Part shown: one piece after another, positions 33,076 through 42,216 of the stretch | Numbering within the stretch: the stretch's first letter is position 1 | How the letters are laid out: every line of letters starts with the position of its first letter | DNA from: Herbidospora yilanensis | GTDB taxonomy: Bacteria > Actinomycetota > Actinomycetes > Streptosporangiales > Streptosporangiaceae | Direction of reading: 5' to 3' | DNA length: 64,000 nucleotides | NCBI RefSeq assembly: GCF_001570565.1 | Contig: NZ_BBXE01000024.1 | Location: forward strand, 175,440-239,439 | Program-made: the position numbers and the translations under genes | The notes under the pieces: generated by a model | Told to the model about the DNA's origin: nothing | Databases searched by the model: none | What the model saw: the letters and a program-made list of their open reading frames with translations, nothing else

Positions 33076-33843
33076 CTAGGGCAGGATCGCGTCCACGTAA
33101 CCGCCGTCCACCCGCAGTGCGCCGCCCGTCGTCGCCGAGGCCTGCGGAGAGGACAGGTAGGTCACCATGTTGGCGATCTCCTCCGGTTCGATCAGCCGCT
33201 GGATCAGCGAGTGGGGCCGGTGCCGCCGCATGAACTCGCGCTGGGCCGTGTCCCACGGCAGGTCGCGGCTGACCAGGCTGTACACGAAGTCCTCCACCCC
33301 GCCCGTGTGGGTGGGCCCGGCGATCACGCTGTTGACCGTCACGCCGGTGCCGGCGGCATCCTTGGCGAAGCCGCGGGAGACGGCCAGCAGGGCCGTCTTC
33401 GACATGCCGTAGTGGATCATCTCCTCGGGGGTCACCACGGCCGAGTCGCTGGCGATGTACTGGACGCGGCCCCAGCCGCGCCGCTTCATGCCGGGCAGGT
33501 AGGCGCGGGTCAGCCGGACGGCCGACAGGACGTTGGCCTCGAAGTAGCGGCGCCACTCCCCGTCGGTGATCTCCAGGGCGGGACGCGACTCGAAGACGCC
33601 GAAGTTGTTGACCAGGATGTCGACGTCGGGCAGCGCCTTGAGCACCTCGTCGGCGCCGTCGACCACGTCGGCCACGACCGGGAAGCCCCCCACCTCGGCG
33701 GCGGCCTTCTCGACCCGCTCCGGGTCGCGGCCGTTGACGGCGACCCGGGCGCCCGCGCGGGCCAGGCCGGTGGCGATGGCCAGGCCGATGCCCTGCGTCG
33801 AACCGGTGACCAGCGCGGTCTTGCCCGTCAGATCGATGTTCAT
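33076..33843 (-). CDS. SDR family oxidoreductase of the iron-enzyme operon
   Basis: A 255-residue short-chain dehydrogenase. TGSTQGIG binds the cofactor. NNFG replaces the usual NNAG. The catalytic residues are Ser in IASDSA and Tyr/Lys in HYGMSK. The C-terminus TGGALRVDGGYVDAILP is typical of the family. Its ATG overlaps the stop of the CDGSH gene by 4 bases, so it is the third gene of an operon with the heme-oxygenase-like protein. The operon context suggests it completes an oxidation step begun by the iron enzyme. Confidence 0.88.
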   Translation of the reverse strand: MNIDLTGKTALVTGSTQGIGLAIATGLARAGARVAVNGRDPERVEKAAAEVGGFPVVADVVDGADEVLKALPDVDILVNNFGVFESRPALEITDGEWRRYFEANVLSAVRLTRAYLPGMKRRGWGRVQYIASDSAVVTPEEMIHYGMSKTALLAVSRGFAKDAAGTGVTVNSVIAGPTHTGGVEDFVYSLVSRDLPWDTAQREFMRRHRPHSLIQRLIEPEEIANMVTYLSSPQASATTGGALRVDGGYVDAILP

Positions 33844-34049
33844 GACTCTCCCTGCGCATCCCTGGGTCGGTGCTTGGGCCGGTGGCTGGTGTCGCAGATG
33901 GGGTAGGTCCGGCTGCGCCTGCAGGCGCACAGGGCGACCATGAAGCGGTCGGAGCGGATCACCCGGCCGTCGTCGAGGGTGATCTCCACCGGGCCCTCCA
34001 CCAGGATCGGGCCGCCGGTCACCATCCTGATCCGCGTCTCATCGGCCAT
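33840..34049 (-). CDS. CDGSH iron-sulfur domain protein
   Basis: A 69-residue protein. The cluster motif CACRRSRTYPICDTSH supplies three Cys and one His for a redox-active 2Fe-2S cluster. An upstream beta strand (GPILVEGPVEITLDDGRVI) completes the small fold. It lies between the iron-containing redox enzyme (11-base overlap) and the SDR (4-base overlap). It may feed electrons or iron-sulfur units to the first enzyme. Confidence 0.9.
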   Translation of the reverse strand: MADETRIRMVTGGPILVEGPVEITLDDGRVIRSDRFMVALCACRRSRTYPICDTSHRPKHRPRDAQGES

Positions 34050-34995
34050 CGGAGGCCTCCCGCAGCGAGGTTCGCCCCGCGTCCCACGCGTTCCGCACGT
34101 GCGCGCCGAAGCGGCTCTCGACCAGGTCGGTGGCCTGGAAGCCGAAGACGACGTCTCCGGCCAGTTCCGGTTCCCGGCGGAGCAGGTCGCCGACGACGTC
34201 GTGGCGCAGGATCTGTTCGTGGACGGCGTCCGCCTCCACGTGCTCGGTGAAGAACACCGTCTCCGCGACCCCCAGACGGTCGAGCGCCCGCGCCATGCGG
34301 GCCGCGCTCGGCGAGGTGGTGATCTCGGCCGACGCGAAGTGGCCCACCAGGGCGCCCCGCAGCGACCGGTGCAGGCCGAACAGCGACATCATGTTCACCA
34401 CGGCCAGCATCGGCGCCGGGACGTCGTCGAGCCGGGCCAGGTAGGAGTCGTCGAGGCCGAGGGCGCGCATCAGGTCGCCGAAGAGTTTGGAGTGCATGCG
34501 GGCGTACCGGCCGCCGCCGAACTCGTCGAACTCGACCGCGACGAGTGAGGCCTTGGCCTGGCCGGTCAGCCGGGGGATCGCCCAGGCGTGGGGGTCGGCC
34601 TCCTTGTGGTGGTAGATCGAGCGGTGGACGACGTACTCGCGCAGGTGCCAGAGTTCGCCCTTGTCCTCCAGGAAGTGGGAGACGCCCCCGGGGGAGTCGA
34701 TCATGGCCGCCTCGACGGCGGCCGCGACGTCGGTCCCGCCCTCGACGCCGTCGCGCAGCGCCGTCAGGAAGACCCGTTCGAGGTCGCGGCGCAGCGCCAG
34801 TAGGCCCGGGTCCCACTCCCAGTCGGGGTCGACGCCGGCGAAGCCCTGGTAGTGGAGTTCGTAGCAGACGTACAGGGACAGGTGGAGGTCCTCCCCGAAC
34901 GGGTCGGGGGATCCGGCGGTCGGCAGGGCCCCGCCGGACAGCGCGGAGATGATCCCCTCGGAGATCGGCCCTCGTGGGCGGGGCAGGTGTCCCAT
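34039..34995 (-). CDS. Iron-containing redox enzyme, heme-oxygenase-like diiron fold
   Basis: A 318-residue all-alpha protein. Candidate metal ligands are Glu and His in DKGELWHLREYVVHRSIYHHKEADPH and in FFTEHVEADAVHEQIL, as in the heme-oxygenase-like diiron oxidases (HDO group). These enzymes use O2 to cut or desaturate small substrates. It lacks a signal peptide. The ATG at 34995 faces the sugar kinase promoter. It is first in the operon with the CDGSH protein and the SDR, a tight three-gene redox unit. The substrate is unknown. Confidence 0.75.
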   Translation of the reverse strand: MGHLPRPRGPISEGIISALSGGALPTAGSPDPFGEDLHLSLYVCYELHYQGFAGVDPDWEWDPGLLALRRDLERVFLTALRDGVEGGTDVAAAVEAAMIDSPGGVSHFLEDKGELWHLREYVVHRSIYHHKEADPHAWAIPRLTGQAKASLVAVEFDEFGGGRYARMHSKLFGDLMRALGLDDSYLARLDDVPAPMLAVVNMMSLFGLHRSLRGALVGHFASAEITTSPSAARMARALDRLGVAETVFFTEHVEADAVHEQILRHDVVGDLLRREPELAGDVVFGFQATDLVESRFGAHVRNAWDAGRTSLREASDGR

Positions 34996-35082
34996 GCGCT
35001 CCCCATACCCGGCTTGCGAGTGATAACCGCATATGAGGTCGGCGCCGCCGGGAGTGACGAGGCTAACAGCGTGGTCGTTGTA

Positions 35083-35123
35083 GGAAATCTTCAGACTCTT
35101 GTACCTTTTTGGAAGGTATTTCC
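35083..35123. promoter_or_regulatory. Inverted repeats upstream of the muropeptide cluster
   Basis: TACCTT-N5-AAGGTA (35102-35118) is a perfect 6-base inverted repeat 19 bases before the kinase GTG. A wider pair, GGAAAT (35083) and ATTTCC (35118), encloses it. The RpiR/MurR-type regulator encoded two genes downstream is the natural candidate binder. Confidence 0.5.
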
Positions 35124-35136
35124 AGGGGGATGCGCT

Positions 35137-36060
35137 GTGACAGCTTTGATCATCGGAGTGGACGGCGGGGGCACCAGCACCCGATGCGTGGTCGTCAGCC
35201 AGGACGGCCGGGTCGCCGGGCGCGGCCTCGCCGCGGGGGCGAACGTGGTCTCGGCGGCCGATCCGGCCGCCAGCCTGCTGGCCGCGCTCCGCGAGGCCAT
35301 GCGCGGGCTCGACCCGGCGCGGGTCGCCGGCGGCGTGTTCGGCCTGGCCGGATCGGGCGCCGGGCGGGCCGGGAAGCTCGCGGCGGAGGCCTGGCGGGCG
35401 GCCGGGCTCCCCGGGCGCCCGTTCGTCGTGGCCGATGTGCTCGTGGCCTTCGCCGGGGCGACGGCCGAGCCCGACGGCACGGTCCTGCTCTCCGGCACGG
35501 GCTCCGTCGCGGCCCGCATCGCGGGGTGGGACGTGGTCAGGGTCGCCGACGGCCACGGCTGGCTGGTCGGCGACGAGGGTTCGGGCGTCTGGATCGGCCG
35601 CGAGGCCGTCACGGCGGCGCTGAAGTCCCTCGACGGCCGCGGCGTGCGCACCGGCCTGGTCGACCGGCTCGGCCTCGGCCGCTCGCCCGACGAGATCGTC
35701 TCCCGCGTGTACGCCCAGGTCGCCGACCAGGGCCCCGCCTCCCTCGGCCGGTTCGCGCCCATCGTCGACGAGGCCGCCCGCCACGGCGACGAGGCGGCCG
35801 CCGCCATCCTCGCCGACGCCGCCCGCCGGCTGACCGCCACGGCCCGCGCGCTCGGGCCCGGCCCCGGCCCGATGGTCCTCGCCGGGTCCCTGCTCACCCA
35901 GCCGACCGAGCTCGCCCGGCTGGTCAGGGCCGAACTCGGCGACGTCGAGACCATTCCGGCCCGCGACAACGCGGCCGGGGCCGCCGCGCTGGGGCTCCGG
36001 GTGGTCTTCCCGTCGGCCGACGCGCACCGCCGGGTGATCGGGGACGCGCATGCGGCTTGA
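35137..36060 (+). CDS. BadF/BcrA-type sugar kinase, probable GlcNAc/MurNAc kinase
   Basis: A 307-residue ASKHA-fold kinase. GVDGGGTSTRCVVV at the N-terminus is the phosphate-1 motif, LLSGTGSVAAR phosphate-2, and GHGWLVGDEGSGVWIGREA is typical of GlcNAc kinases. Clostridial MurK, which phosphorylates MurNAc and GlcNAc, belongs to this family. Since the cluster has an ABC importer and no PTS, this gene would supply the MurNAc 6-phosphate needed by MurQ. AGGGGGA lies 6 bases before the GTG. It overlaps nagZ by 11 bases. Confidence 0.82.
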   Translation: MTALIIGVDGGGTSTRCVVVSQDGRVAGRGLAAGANVVSAADPAASLLAALREAMRGLDPARVAGGVFGLAGSGAGRAGKLAAEAWRAAGLPGRPFVVADVLVAFAGATAEPDGTVLLSGTGSVAARIAGWDVVRVADGHGWLVGDEGSGVWIGREAVTAALKSLDGRGVRTGLVDRLGLGRSPDEIVSRVYAQVADQGPASLGRFAPIVDEAARHGDEAAAAILADAARRLTATARALGPGPGPMVLAGSLLTQPTELARLVRAELGDVETIPARDNAAGAAALGLRVVFPSADAHRRVIGDAHAA

Positions 36061-37525
36061 GCGGATGGCGATGAGCGTGCTCCAGCCGGGGTTCGACGGC
36101 ACCGCGCCGCCCGACTGGTTGCGGCGGGCGCTCGGCGACGGCCTCGGCGGGGTCGTGCTGTTCGCCCGCAACCTGTCCGACCAGGTGCGCACCGCCGACC
36201 TGGTGGCCGACATCCGGGCCGAGAGCCCCGACGTCGTCGTGGCGGTCGACGAGGAGGGCGGGTCGGTGACCCGGCTGGAGGCGCGGACCGGCAGCTCGTG
36301 GCCGGGCAACCGGGCCCTCGGGGTCGCCGACGACGTCCACGTCACCGAACTCGTCGCCCGCCGGATCGGGCGGCTGCTCGGCACGACCGGGATCAGCCTC
36401 GACTACGCCCCCGTCGCCGACGTGAACGCCAACCCCGACAACCCCGTCATCGGGGTGCGCTCGTTCGGGGCCGACCCCGGGCTGGTCGCCCGGCACACCG
36501 CCGCCTGGGTCGGCGGCCTCCAGGGCTCCGGCGTGGCGGCCTGCGCCAAGCACTTCCCCGGCCACGGCGACACGATCGCCGACTCCCACGTGGAGCTCCC
36601 GACCGTGCACGCGTCCCCCGAGACCCTGGCCGAACGCGACCTGCGCCCCTTCCGGGCCGCGATCGACGCCGGGGTGCGGGCGATCATGGTCGGGCACCTG
36701 CTCGTGCCCGCCCTCGACGCGGTGCCCGCCACGCTGAGCCACGCCGTCATGACCGGGCTGCTCCGCGACACGCTCGGCTTCCGGGGGCTCGCGGTGACCG
36801 ACGCGATCGAGATGCGGGCGGTCGCCGCCCACTGGCCGCCGGAGGAGATCGCGGTCCGCGCCCTGTCCGTCGGGGCCGACGCGGTCTGCGCGGGGATCTC
36901 CTCCTCCGACGGTTCGTCCGTGTACGCCCTCCGCGACGCCATCGTGGCCGCGGTGCGGCAGGGACGGCTCCCGGAGGAACGCCTGGCCGAGGCCTCCCAG
37001 CGGGTCCGTGACCTCGTCGGCTGGCACGCGGGCCAGGCCGCCGCCAGGGCCGCCGCCGCGGCCGAACCCGACGACGACCTGGGCCTGACGGCCGCCCTCG
37101 CCGCCCTCCACGTGGTCGGCGAACCCCACCTCGACCGGGCCCCCCTGGTCGTGGAGGTCACCGCCCGCCCCCACCAGGCCGCCGACAGCGGCACCCCGCC
37201 CGGCGTCGCCCGCGCGCTGGCCGAGCTGCTCCCCGGCACCCAGGCGGTCTCCGTCACCGTCGGCGACCCCCTCCCCGACCTCGGCTCGGACCGCCCGCTC
37301 GTGGTCGTCGTCCAGGACGCCGCCCGGCACGGCTGGATAAGGGAGGTGCTGGGCCGGGCTCTGGAGGCCCGGCCCGACGCGATCGTCGTGGAGACGGGCC
37401 TGCCCGGCCCCCCGGCCGGGGCCGGTTACGTCGCCACGCACGGCAACTCCCGTGCCTCCGCCAGGGCCGCCGCGCGCCGGCTGGCCCATCGACCCCCCAC
37501 CCCCGAGAAGGAGAGCCCCCCATGA
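36050..37525 (+). CDS. nagZ: GH3 beta-N-acetylglucosaminidase
   Basis: A 491-residue GH3 enzyme. KHFPGHGDTIADSH is the NagZ loop in which His/Asp act as acid/base, and AVTDAIEMRA holds the Asp nucleophile. No signal peptide is present, so it acts inside on imported GlcNAc-MurNAc muropeptides. It is longer than E. coli NagZ (about 340) by a C-terminal domain of about 150 residues, as in Gram-positive homologs. It overlaps both the kinase and the regulator genes. Confidence 0.92.
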   Translation: MRLERMAMSVLQPGFDGTAPPDWLRRALGDGLGGVVLFARNLSDQVRTADLVADIRAESPDVVVAVDEEGGSVTRLEARTGSSWPGNRALGVADDVHVTELVARRIGRLLGTTGISLDYAPVADVNANPDNPVIGVRSFGADPGLVARHTAAWVGGLQGSGVAACAKHFPGHGDTIADSHVELPTVHASPETLAERDLRPFRAAIDAGVRAIMVGHLLVPALDAVPATLSHAVMTGLLRDTLGFRGLAVTDAIEMRAVAAHWPPEEIAVRALSVGADAVCAGISSSDGSSVYALRDAIVAAVRQGRLPEERLAEASQRVRDLVGWHAGQAAARAAAAAEPDDDLGLTAALAALHVVGEPHLDRAPLVVEVTARPHQAADSGTPPGVARALAELLPGTQAVSVTVGDPLPDLGSDRPLVVVVQDAARHGWIREVLGRALEARPDAIVVETGLPGPPAGAGYVATHGNSRASARAAARRLAHRPPTPEKESPP

Positions 37526-38412
37526 GCGGACCGACAGCCGCGAACCTGGTGGCGAGCGTGCGGGCCGTGCTGCCCTCGCTCACCCCGTCGGTGCGGTCGA
37601 TCGCCCGGCTGATCCTCGACGATCCCGCGATGGTCGCCCGGAGCACGATCACCGAGCTCAGCGCCGCCTCCGGCGCCAGCCAGGCCACGATCGTGCGGAC
37701 CGCCCGCGCGCTGGGCTTCTCGGGCTACTCCGAGCTGCGCCTGGCGCTCGCGGCGGCCTCGGCGCAGACCCAGTCGCAGCGGGCGGCCGACCGGCTGGTG
37801 CCGGGCGACCTGGCCCCCTCCGACCCGCTCGCCGACGTGATCGCGAAGGTCACCCGCGCCGAGTCGGACGCCATCGCCGACACCGCCGCCCAGCTCGCCC
37901 CCGAGCGGCTCGGGAAGGTCGTGGACGCCGTCGTCGAGGCGAAGCGGGTCAGCATGCTCGGCGTGGGGGCCTCCGGGCTGGTCGCGGCCGACATGGCGCA
38001 GAAGCTGATGCGCATCGGCCTGCCGGGGCACCCGTTCACCGACGTCCACCTGGCGCTGACGGCCGCGGCGCTGGCCGCGCCCGGCGACGTCTGGGTGGCG
38101 GTGAGCTGCACCGGCGAGACGGCCGACGTGGTCGAGCCGGTGAAGACCGCCCGGCAGGCCGGCGCGGTCGTCGTGGCGATCACCAACAACCCCCGCTCGT
38201 CGCTGGCCGGGCTGGCCGACCACGTGCTCGTCTCGGCCGGCCGCGAGACCGAGTTCCGGCCCGGCGCGCTCGCCTCCCGGATCAGCCAGCTCCTCATCGT
38301 CGACTGCGTCTTCGTGGGCGTCGCCCAGCGGACCTTCACCGCCGCCGACGCCGCTCTCCGGGTCACCAAGGACGCTCTAGATCGTTATTCGGATAGACGT
38401 CTTCGCAGCTAG
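37522..38412 (+). CDS. MurR/RpiR family transcriptional regulator
   Basis: A 296-residue regulator. The N-terminal helix-turn-helix (about 18-80) shows STITELSAASGASQATIVRTARALGFSGYSELR, diagnostic of RpiR. The SIS domain (about 130-270) has VSMLGVGASGLVAADMAQ and VAVSCTGETADVVEPVKTA, binding a phosphosugar such as MurNAc 6-phosphate. Its position between nagZ and the importer fits control of this cluster. Candidate sites lie on both sides (35102-35118 and 38422-38469). Confidence 0.92.
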   Translation: MSGPTAANLVASVRAVLPSLTPSVRSIARLILDDPAMVARSTITELSAASGASQATIVRTARALGFSGYSELRLALAAASAQTQSQRAADRLVPGDLAPSDPLADVIAKVTRAESDAIADTAAQLAPERLGKVVDAVVEAKRVSMLGVGASGLVAADMAQKLMRIGLPGHPFTDVHLALTAAALAAPGDVWVAVSCTGETADVVEPVKTARQAGAVVVAITNNPRSSLAGLADHVLVSAGRETEFRPGALASRISQLLIVDCVFVGVAQRTFTAADAALRVTKDALDRYSDRRLRS

Positions 38413-38421
38413 GCGCCTATT

Positions 38422-38469
38422 GGTAAAAATTAACTCCACATCTGTCGCCACGGGTGAAAAAAATTGACC
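38422..38469. promoter_or_regulatory. Paired A-tract operators before the importer operon
   Basis: GGTAAAAATTAAC (38422-38434) and GGTGAAAAAAATTGACC (38453-38469) share a GGTRA...TTRAC shape and start 31 bases apart, three helical turns. They stand out as AT-rich in the 109-base gap between the RpiR gene and the binding-protein gene. They fit sites for that regulator. Confidence 0.55.
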
Positions 38470-38521
38470 TCTCCGGAAGCCGCCCGTATCGTCCAGATAA
38501 ACCGGCAACCAGGAGCAGTTC

Positions 38522-40312
38522 ATGAGACGACTCGCGGCGATCGCAGCCGTGGCGGTGATCGCGACCGCCACGGGCACCGCGTGCAGCGGCGTGGGGGGGT
38601 CCGGTGACGCGGGCGTCTACACCACGATCGACGGAGCCAAGCAGATCGACGCCACCGCGCCGATCAACCCGTTCAACCCGCAGGGCAACACGTTCCTCGG
38701 CTACGACGCCATGTCGCTGGCCTGGCCCAAGAACGACCCGGTCGACCCCAACCAGTTCTACCCGGGGATCGCCCAGAGCTGGACCACCACGCCCGACCAG
38801 AGCGAGGTCGTGGTGCACCTCCAGCCTGACGCCAAGTGGTCCGACGGCAAGCCCGTGACCAGCCAGGACGTCAAGACCTCGATCGGCCTGGCCTACACCC
38901 AGGGCGGCACCGCCTACGCGGTCGACCCGAAGGCCGCCGGAGCGGCGGCCGACGTGATCGTCGTCGACCCCCACACGGTGAAGGTCACCCAGGGCGCCAA
39001 CAAGAGCAACACGTTCCTGCGGAACGTCCTGTCGACCGTGGTCGTCCCGGCCCATGTGTTCGGCCCGCTGCTGCCGGCCGACTTCTGGACCCAGCTCAAG
39101 CTGGCCAGGGGGAGCGGCCCCGCCGCCGAGAAGGCCAAGGCCTCGATCACCGGGCTGGCGCAGAAGGTCATCTCCTTCGCCCCGGCCAAGGACGTCTCGG
39201 CCGGCCCGTTCGTGCTGGAGCGGGTGAACCCGGGCGAGGCGCTGCTGGTCAAGAACAAGCACTTCTGGGCCAGCGACAAGATCGCCCCCAACCGGGTGAA
39301 GGTGCTCAACTACACCGGCAACCAGCAGATCTGGAACTACCTGATCGCCGGACGCCTCGACAGCGCGCCCTTCACGGCGGTGCCGAGCGGCGTGCTGAAC
39401 CGCATCCGGCAGACCGACGGCAACGAGGTCGTCAAGGGCTTCTCGCCGGTCGCCGTGTCGATGGCGTTCAACCAGACGAAGGCGCCCTACGACAACGTGC
39501 ACGTCCGCAAGGCGCTGGCCTACCTGATCGACCGGTCGCAGGTCACCAAGGTCGCCTCGCCCGAGGGCGGCACCCCGTCGCAGACCACCACCGGCATCCA
39601 CGCCGAGGCGGCCAAGTCGTGGCTGGGCGACTCGATCAACGGCCTCGACCAGTACAAGCTCGACCCCGCCAAGGCGGCGCAGGAGCTCAAGGCCGCCGGG
39701 ATGACGTACACGAACGGCAAGTGGGCCATGCCCGACGGTTCGCCCTGGGTCGTGGAGCTCCACGTGCCGGCCTCGTTCTCCGACTGGGTCGCCGCGGCCA
39801 AGGCGATCACTAGCCAGCTCAACGACCACGGCATCCAGGCCTCGGTGCTGACCTCGGCCGACTACACGCTCTACCTCGACGAGCTGGCGGCCGGGAAGTA
39901 TGACATCGGGTTGTGGCTGATGGCCCTCGGGCCCGCGCCGTACAACATCTACCAGCGGATCTACGGCTCGGCCAACGGCTGGCAGCTCCTCGCCGGGAAC
40001 CTCACCCGCGTGCCTCCGGGCAAGGAGGGCAACTGGATGGGCGGCCCCGAGACCCTCGACGGGATCGACCCGGGCGCGCTCACCAACCAGCTCAACGCCG
40101 CCACGCCCGCGCAGCAGAAGCAGATCGTCGGCACCCTGGCCCGGCTGACCAACCAGAACCTGCCGATGATCCAGCTCTACGACTACGTCAACACCCAGTT
40201 CGTCAACACCACCCGCTTCACCGGCTGGCCGCCCAACGACAGCGACGTGCTGCGCCTGTCGGCCGGCGTGTGGATGCAGCTCGGCCTGATCAAGGAACAG
40301 GGGACCCGATGA
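38522..40312 (+). CDS. ABC transporter solute-binding lipoprotein, family 5
   Basis: A 596-residue extracellular binding protein of the dipeptide/oligopeptide type. The signal ends in a lipobox, ATGTAC, with Cys22 lipidated. WTTTPDQSEVVVHLQPDAKWSDG near residue 80 is the SBP_bac_5 signature. Family members bind peptides, and some bind murein peptides (E. coli MppA). In this cluster a muropeptide ligand is likely. Its stop overlaps the permease start (ATGA). Confidence 0.9.
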   Translation: MRRLAAIAAVAVIATATGTACSGVGGSGDAGVYTTIDGAKQIDATAPINPFNPQGNTFLGYDAMSLAWPKNDPVDPNQFYPGIAQSWTTTPDQSEVVVHLQPDAKWSDGKPVTSQDVKTSIGLAYTQGGTAYAVDPKAAGAAADVIVVDPHTVKVTQGANKSNTFLRNVLSTVVVPAHVFGPLLPADFWTQLKLARGSGPAAEKAKASITGLAQKVISFAPAKDVSAGPFVLERVNPGEALLVKNKHFWASDKIAPNRVKVLNYTGNQQIWNYLIAGRLDSAPFTAVPSGVLNRIRQTDGNEVVKGFSPVAVSMAFNQTKAPYDNVHVRKALAYLIDRSQVTKVASPEGGTPSQTTTGIHAEAAKSWLGDSINGLDQYKLDPAKAAQELKAAGMTYTNGKWAMPDGSPWVVELHVPASFSDWVAAAKAITSQLNDHGIQASVLTSADYTLYLDELAAGKYDIGLWLMALGPAPYNIYQRIYGSANGWQLLAGNLTRVPPGKEGNWMGGPETLDGIDPGALTNQLNAATPAQQKQIVGTLARLTNQNLPMIQLYDYVNTQFVNTTRFTGWPPNDSDVLRLSAGVWMQLGLIKEQGTR

Positions 40313-41313
40313 AAACCGTCGTCCGGCGGCTCTCCGGCCACCTGGCCCGCGGCCTGGCCATGATCTGGGTGGTCACCACGCTCAGCTTCGTGATCATCCG
40401 CAACATCCCGGGTGACCCCGTCAGGGGCCAGTACGAGAAGCTCATCGAACAGGGCATGTCACCCGACCAGGCGGAACGTTCCACCGCGGCCCTCTACGGC
40501 TTCCTGCCGACGGGGAGCCTGTGGGACCAGTACACCGACTATCTGAACGGCCTGCTCCACGGCGACCTCGGCCAGTCGCTCAGCACCCCCGGCACGGGGG
40601 TGGCGACGCTGATCGGGTCGGCCGCGAAGTGGACGATCCTGCCGGTGCTCGGCGGCACGCTGCTGAGCTTCCTGCTCGGCGTGACGCTGGGCGTCTACGC
40701 GGCGATCAAGCGGTCGGGCAAGCTCGGCGACGCCCTGGCGATCTCGGGCTCGCTGCTGCACGGCATCCCGCAGTACGTCATCGGCCTGCTGGTCGTGGCC
40801 GTCTTCTCCACGCTGTGGCCGATCCTGCCCGCGGGCGGCCCGGTCGACATCGAGTTCACCCCGGGCTTCAACGGGCCCTACATCGCCTCGCTGATCCAGC
40901 ACGCCACACTGCCCGTGCTCACCTATGCGCTGGCCAGCTACGGCGGGTGGATCCTGGCGATGAAGTCGAGCGTGGCGACCGTGCTCGGCGACGACTTCAT
41001 CATGGCCGCCGAACTGCGCGGCATGAGCCGGGGCATCCTGTTCCGCTACATCGCCCGCAACGCGATCCTGCCGCTGTTCACGATCCTGGCCCTGTCGCTG
41101 GGCCTGCTCTTCGGCGGCGCGATCTTCATCGAGTCGATCTTCAACTACCCGGGTCTGGGCCTGCTGCTCGTCAACAGCATCGGCGCCCGCGACTACGCGC
41201 TGATGGGCGGCACCTTCCTGGTGCTCACCGTCGCCATCGTCGTCGCCAACATCGCGGCCGACCTCCTGTACGCCGTCATCGACCCCCGAGTCCGCAAGGG
41301 AGCCGAGGCATGA
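40309..41313 (+). CDS. ABC transporter permease, DppB type
   Basis: A 334-residue membrane protein. An N-terminal span (MIWVVTTLSFVIIRNIPGDP) is followed by a large loop and five further spans. The EAA loop (AAELRGMSRGILFRYIARNA) contacts the ATPases. It pairs with the next gene as the heterodimeric channel. Start and stop overlap the neighbouring genes. Confidence 0.93.
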   Translation: MKTVVRRLSGHLARGLAMIWVVTTLSFVIIRNIPGDPVRGQYEKLIEQGMSPDQAERSTAALYGFLPTGSLWDQYTDYLNGLLHGDLGQSLSTPGTGVATLIGSAAKWTILPVLGGTLLSFLLGVTLGVYAAIKRSGKLGDALAISGSLLHGIPQYVIGLLVVAVFSTLWPILPAGGPVDIEFTPGFNGPYIASLIQHATLPVLTYALASYGGWILAMKSSVATVLGDDFIMAAELRGMSRGILFRYIARNAILPLFTILALSLGLLFGGAIFIESIFNYPGLGLLLVNSIGARDYALMGGTFLVLTVAIVVANIAADLLYAVIDPRVRKGAEA

Positions 41314-42209
41314 CCGTCACGTCACCGGTGGCGCCCGCGCCCCTCTCGATGCGCCGCAACTTCTGGCGCGGCGTCGGGCGGGTGCTGCGGCGCAAGCCGA
41401 GCCGCATGGCCGGCGTCGCCATCGTCGTCCTGTTCGTGTTCATGGGCGTGTTCGGCCCGTTGCTCTACCCGAACCCGCTGCCGCGCGACGACAACGCGCT
41501 CTACGCCTCGCCGAGCTGGGCCCACCCGTTCGGCACCGACTTCGAGGGCACCGACGTGCTCGCTCTGGTCGTCACCGGCACCCGCTACGTGCTGCTCGCG
41601 GGCCTGGCCACGGCCGTGATCACGGTCGCCCTGGGCACTCTCATCGGACTGCTGGCGGGGTTCCACCGGGGTCGCTGGGACACCGTGCTCATGCGGCTCA
41701 CCGACCTCCAGCTCACCATCCCGGGCCTGCCGCTGCTGCTGGTGTTGTCGACGGTGTGGAAGTTCACCAGCCCGATCGAGATGGGCGTCGTGCTCGGCCT
41801 GCTCGGCTGGGGCGGCATCGCCCGCGCGGTCCGGTCGCAGTCGCTCTCCCTGCGGGAACGCGGCTTCATCGAGGCGGCCAAGGGCCTGGGCCTGCCGACC
41901 CGCCACATCGTGGTGCGCGAGCTGCTGCCCTCGATGGCGCCGTACATCGCGATGAACATGCTGATCGCGGTCACCGGCGCGATCTACGCGCAGGTCGGCC
42001 TGTTCTTCCTGGGCGTGCTGCCGTTCGACGCCAACAACTGGGGCGTGATGCTCAACCTGTCGGTGTTCGGCGGCGGCGCGTTGTCGAGCACGGCCGCGCT
42101 GCCCTACCTGCTGGCGCCCCTGCTGGCGATCCTGCTGCTGACGCTCGGCATCGTGCTGGTCGTCGACGCGATGGACGAGATCTTCAACCCACGTCTGCGT
42201 GAGGAGTAG
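41310..42209 (+). CDS. ABC transporter permease, DppC type
   Basis: A 299-residue partner permease. The OppC-type N-terminal segment (RRKPSRMAGVAIVVLFVFMG) precedes WAHPFGTDFEGTDV. The EAA loop reads IEAAKGLGLPTRHIVVRELLP. About six spans are visible. It overlaps the upstream permease by 4 bases and lies 7 bases before the first ATPase gene. Confidence 0.93.
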   Translation: MTVTSPVAPAPLSMRRNFWRGVGRVLRRKPSRMAGVAIVVLFVFMGVFGPLLYPNPLPRDDNALYASPSWAHPFGTDFEGTDVLALVVTGTRYVLLAGLATAVITVALGTLIGLLAGFHRGRWDTVLMRLTDLQLTIPGLPLLLVLSTVWKFTSPIEMGVVLGLLGWGGIARAVRSQSLSLRERGFIEAAKGLGLPTRHIVVRELLPSMAPYIAMNMLIAVTGAIYAQVGLFFLGVLPFDANNWGVMLNLSVFGGGALSSTAALPYLLAPLLAILLLTLGIVLVVDAMDEIFNPRLREE

Positions 42210-42216
42210 GCCGATC

